Notes under the pieces: model-generated
The model's database searches: none
What the model was told of the DNA's origin: nothing
The model's input: the letters and a program-made list of their open reading frames with translations, nothing else
Made by a program: the position numbers and the translations under genes
Part shown: positions 60,945 through 64,000 of the stretch, piece by piece
Layout of the letters: each line of letters opens with the position of its first letter
Position numbering within the stretch: position 1 is the stretch's first letter
NCBI GenBank assembly: GCA_035578905.1
Contig: JAQJVL010001121.1
Location: forward strand, 186,001-250,000
DNA: 64,000 nt
Direction: 5' to 3'
Source: Stictocephala bisonia
Lineage: Eukaryota > Arthropoda > Insecta > Hemiptera > Membracidae

Positions 60945-62310
60945 CCAACAAAAATACACAACATCCCATCCATGATCACATTCATTAGTATTGTACCTCC
61001 ACTAGCGGTCTATACACAACATCCCATCCACGACCACATTCATTAGTATTGTACCTCCACTAGCGGTCTATACACAACATCCCATCCATGATCACTTCCC
61101 TTAGTGTTGTACCTCCACTAGTGGTCTATACACAACATCCCATCCATGATCACATTCCTTAGTGTTTGTACCTCCACTAGCGGTCTATACACAACATCCC
61201 ATCCACGATCACATTCCTTAGTGTTGTACCTCCACTAGCGGTCTATACACAACATCCCATCCACGATCACATTCCTTAGTGTTGTACCTCCACTAGTGGT
61301 CTATACACAACATCCCATCCACGATCACATTCCTTAGTGTTGTACCTCCACTAGCGGTCTATACACAACATCCCATCCACGATCACATTCCTTAGTGTTG
61401 TACCTCCACTAGCGGTCTATACACAACATCCCATCCACGATCACATTCCTTAGTGTTGTACCTCCACTAGCGGTCTATACACAACATCCCATCTACGATC
61501 ACATTCCTTAGTGTTGTACCTCCACTAGCGGTCTATACACAACATCCCATCCATGATCACTTCCCTTAGTGTTGTACCTCCACTAGTGGTCTATACACAA
61601 CATCCCATCCATGATCACATTCCTTAGTGTTTGTACCTCCACTAGTGGTCTATACACAACATCCCATCCATTATCATATTCCTTAGTGTTGTACCTCCAC
61701 TAGTGGTCTATACACAACATCCCATCCATGATCACTTCCCTTAGTGTTGTACCTCCTCTAGCGGTCTATACACAACATCCCATCCATGATCACTTCCCTT
61801 AGTGTTGTACCTCCACTAGTGGTCTATACACAACATCCCATCCATGATCACATTCCTAAGTGTTGTATCTCCACTAGTGGTCTATACACAACATCCCATC
61901 CACGACCACATTCATTAGTATTGTACCTCCACTAGCGGTCTATACACAACATCCTATCCATGATCACATTCCTAAGTGTTGTATCTCCACTAGTAGTCTA
62001 TACACAACATCCCATCCATGATCACATTCCTAAGCATTGTACCTCCACTACTGGTATACACACAACATCCCATCCACGACCACATTCATTAGTATTGTAC
62101 CACCACTAGCGGTCTATACACAAGATCCCATCCATGATCACTTCCCTTAGTGTTGTACCTCCACTATTGGTCTATACACTACTTCCCATCCATGATCACA
62201 TTCCTTAGTGTTGTACCTTCACTAGTGGTCTATACACAACATCCCATCCATGATCATATTCCTTAGTGTTGTACCTCCACTAGTGGTCTATACACAACAT
62301 TCCATTAATG
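60945..62310 (+). repeat. 58-bp tandem array, about 23 copies
   Basis: The unit is CACAACATCCCATCCATGAT, CACATTCCTTAGTGTTGTAC and CTCCACTAGCGGTCTATA. 'atcccatcc' recurs every 58 bp (60963, 61021). Subtypes: CATGATCACTTCCC, CACGACCACATTCATTAGTA and CTAGTGG/CTAGCGG. Several units appear as blocks. Confidence 0.96.
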
Positions 62311-63599
62311 AGAACGTTGGATGACGTAGGTTTGTAAACGAAATGTCGCTGAAACTTATTTAATTCTATATCAATACCTTACACATGTTGATGTACTTAT
62401 GTACTTACCTCTACCACTTAAACCAAACAAACCGAGTGATCCTTCCAAGGTAGCTAAAGCACTATATGACATACTAATTAGATTACATTTCTTCTGAAAG
62501 TTATCATAAAAAAGTACGAAATGTATTAAAATCACTCTTTAGGGAATAAACAAAAATAAATTATATTCTTCACAGTTTAAAAATTGTTATACAATTATCA
62601 ATAAAATATACGTTTTTCTAGGCCTTTTCGACAGACTGGCATCAGTAGGCAACACAAATTTATATGATGTTTATAACAAAATGAATTTATGCTGTCTGAT
62701 TACTGGCGTAAAGCTTTGTAAAAAAAGTACATTCTATGGATAATTTTAGAACATTTATCAAAAGTGAAGAATATAATTAACTTCATATCAACGTTACAAC
62801 AATATATTTCTTTGTATTATTATTTCAATAAAACTTGTTTATTCAAAAGATAATTTTGATTTCTAAGACGTAAATGAGCAAGCTTTTGGGGTTTTGTGCT
62901 ACAAGGTGTCAAAAAAGCAATGTTATTCTTATATAGAATAATTTTAATTGACCAGCTGGCGGCATAAACAAATGTTAAGTGGTCCAAATAATGTGTTAGA
63001 TTAAACACAGAGAGCACCACAGTAAAATATCAAGTTAATTATAAAAGAGCAAATACATGTCTTTTATGTGCATGTTATCATCAGCCGTTAAATAAAATTA
63101 AAACATTTGAAATAGGCTTAATTGGTTGTTTATAATTAATATACTACAAATTTAGAGTGCAAATCAAATGCAGTGAGTGAGCTACTGTAAATGAATTTAA
63201 ATAATATGATTTTACTTAATACAGTTTAATTACTAATATTTGAAGTCAAAAGTTACATGCCGAAGGCCGAGGCGTCACGAGCGCAGCGAATGACGGGGTT
63301 GGCACGCGAAGCATGCAGGAGTGATACTAGTATTAATTTAATTCAAACACATAACGGTCTTTAAAAAATGCTCAGTTATGAGAACTGGTCCTTACCTTAA
63401 CCTCGAACATGTGAAAAGGTCCTCCTTATGAGAACTGGTCCTAAATCAATGTGCCTTGCCACTATAATTCTGCAGTATAAATTATAAAACACGTGATAAA
63501 TACATAAAAAAAATAAAAAAATTGAGACATACATAAACGAGACTAGAAACGTATTCTGGACGTATTCTTATTTATAAGGCAGTATTTATTTTTCTAAAA
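62311..63599. other. No gene supported; GC-rich patch 63255-63320
   Basis: AT-rich except ATGCCGAAGGCCGAGGCGTC and GAGCGCAGCGAATGACGGGG, a short GC-rich patch of unknown origin. A short imperfect direct repeat (TTATGAGAACTGGTCCT) lies at 63375 and 63427. A minus-strand frame at 62820-63020 is not recognised. Confidence 0.4.
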
Positions 63600-63745
63600 A
63601 CTTTTATATATTAGCTTCCATGGACCTGCAGGTCTGTGGGTGAACTTTATTCGACGAGGGAATTCCCGACCATTAGCTTACTTGTGAATTCGAACCTTGG
63701 ACTTAGCCCTTCGCTATTTAAGCCTCAACCACTGAGCTACCATCA
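63600..63745 (-). repeat. tRNA-derived SINE candidate
   Basis: On the minus strand, TGGTAGCTCAGTGGTTGAGG (about 63723-63742) matches the tRNA/pol III box A, and GGTTCGAATTC (63686-63696) matches box B, at tRNA-like spacing. A convincing cloverleaf acceptor stem is not seen, so a functional tRNA is unlikely. A non-tRNA body follows downstream (to about 63600), and its 3' end is unclear. Transcription by RNA polymerase III is inferred from the boxes. Confidence 0.55.
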
Positions 63746-64000
63746 ATAATACTGTATTGCAATAAAAAAATACCAGATTTATATGTTGAGATGGGAGTTT
63801 AGAGACAAAACGCTGGAATGTCGAGGAAGGGGTGAGGACGGTAGACAAGTGTCAAAATGTGCATCAATAATTGCGCCGCCCCCTGTCTGAGACGGAAAAA
63901 CGTTGCTGCGTCAGCAGCCCACAAATTGACGGTTCGTGTTTATAAAACTGTTCTAATTGACATATCTGGCCGACGACAGAGCAGTCTGTCAGCGAATCCT
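63746..64000 (+). promoter_or_regulatory. TATA-like promoter candidate at window edge
   Basis: A GC-rich stretch (GCGCCGCCCCCTGTCTGAG, about 63871-63889) and GCTGCGTCAGCAGC, an inverted TGCGTCAGCA-like word, precede TTTATAAAACTG (63940-63951). An initiator-like sequence could lie about 30 bp downstream (CAGAGCAGTCTGTCAGCG). This rests on motif layout only, and no coding sequence follows inside the window. Confidence 0.2.

Noticed and set aside
63655..63745. Functional tRNA gene
   Set aside because: Box A and box B are present, but the acceptor and anticodon stems do not pair convincingly by eye.

Overview
This is an AT-rich eukaryotic window, almost certainly from an arthropod and probably an insect. 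The evidence is the mix of repeats: a Ty3/gypsy LTR retrotransposon, CR1/Jockey-type LINEs, a Tc1/mariner-type element with an insect-style DUF4817 + DDE_3 transposase, hAT elements of the ZMYM/DUF4371 kind, and TTAGGTTAGG-like motifs. A hemipteran is a guess. No complete host protein gene is visible; nearly every long open frame belongs to a transposable element or is a tandem repeat read in frame. Possible host signals are weak: a candidate noncoding first exon near 60.6-60.8 kb and a TATA-like promoter candidate at the right edge.

Layout. 0-13.7 kb: a dispersed repeat (580-935), a complete non-autonomous hAT element with 8-bp target duplication (2122-3053), and arrays of 63-bp (4471-8514), 38-bp (9085-10160) and 26-bp (11924-12170) units. 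13.7-19.7 kb: a three-level nest, in which a LINE is split by a Tc1/mariner element (13978-18200) that is itself split by a hAT element (16096-17856); boundaries and target duplications are readable at both inner levels. 22.5-23.8 kb: about 1.28 kb of perfect (AC)n. 24.3-33.5 kb: 70-bp and 122-bp arrays; the 122-bp array is cut by a near-intact 7.9-kb Ty3/gypsy element on the minus strand with near-identical LTRs. 35-44 kb: two TA-flanked MITEs, and a 5'-truncated LINE with an intact reverse transcriptase frame inserted in an 80-bp array. 44-55.7 kb: arrays of 37, 51, 29, 18, about 35, 164 and 25 bp, plus a hairpin MITE. 55.9-58.7 kb: a decayed ZMYM-like hAT element with TIRs and 8-bp duplication. 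60.9-62.3 kb: a 58-bp array. 63.6-63.75 kb: a tRNA-like SINE candidate.

How it fits together. The window is a record of mobile-element insertion and local tandem amplification, not a gene cluster. At least two insertions (the gypsy element and the LINE at 37.3-40.4 kb) landed inside existing tandem arrays, and one dispersed repeat has been partly amplified into a 164-bp array. The gypsy element looks recent and possibly active: open gag and pol in a -1 arrangement, an initiator-Met-type primer-binding site, a polypurine tract, and LTRs differing by one visible substitution plus a T-run length change. The DNA transposons are all disabled or non-autonomous. I saw no unmistakable novel coding system. 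The most unusual items are the nested stack, the hairpin with apparent covariation in the 80-bp array, the roughly 23-unit higher-order pattern in the 63-bp array, and the mariner-type transposase with about 395-bp TIRs and a DD40D-like spacing.
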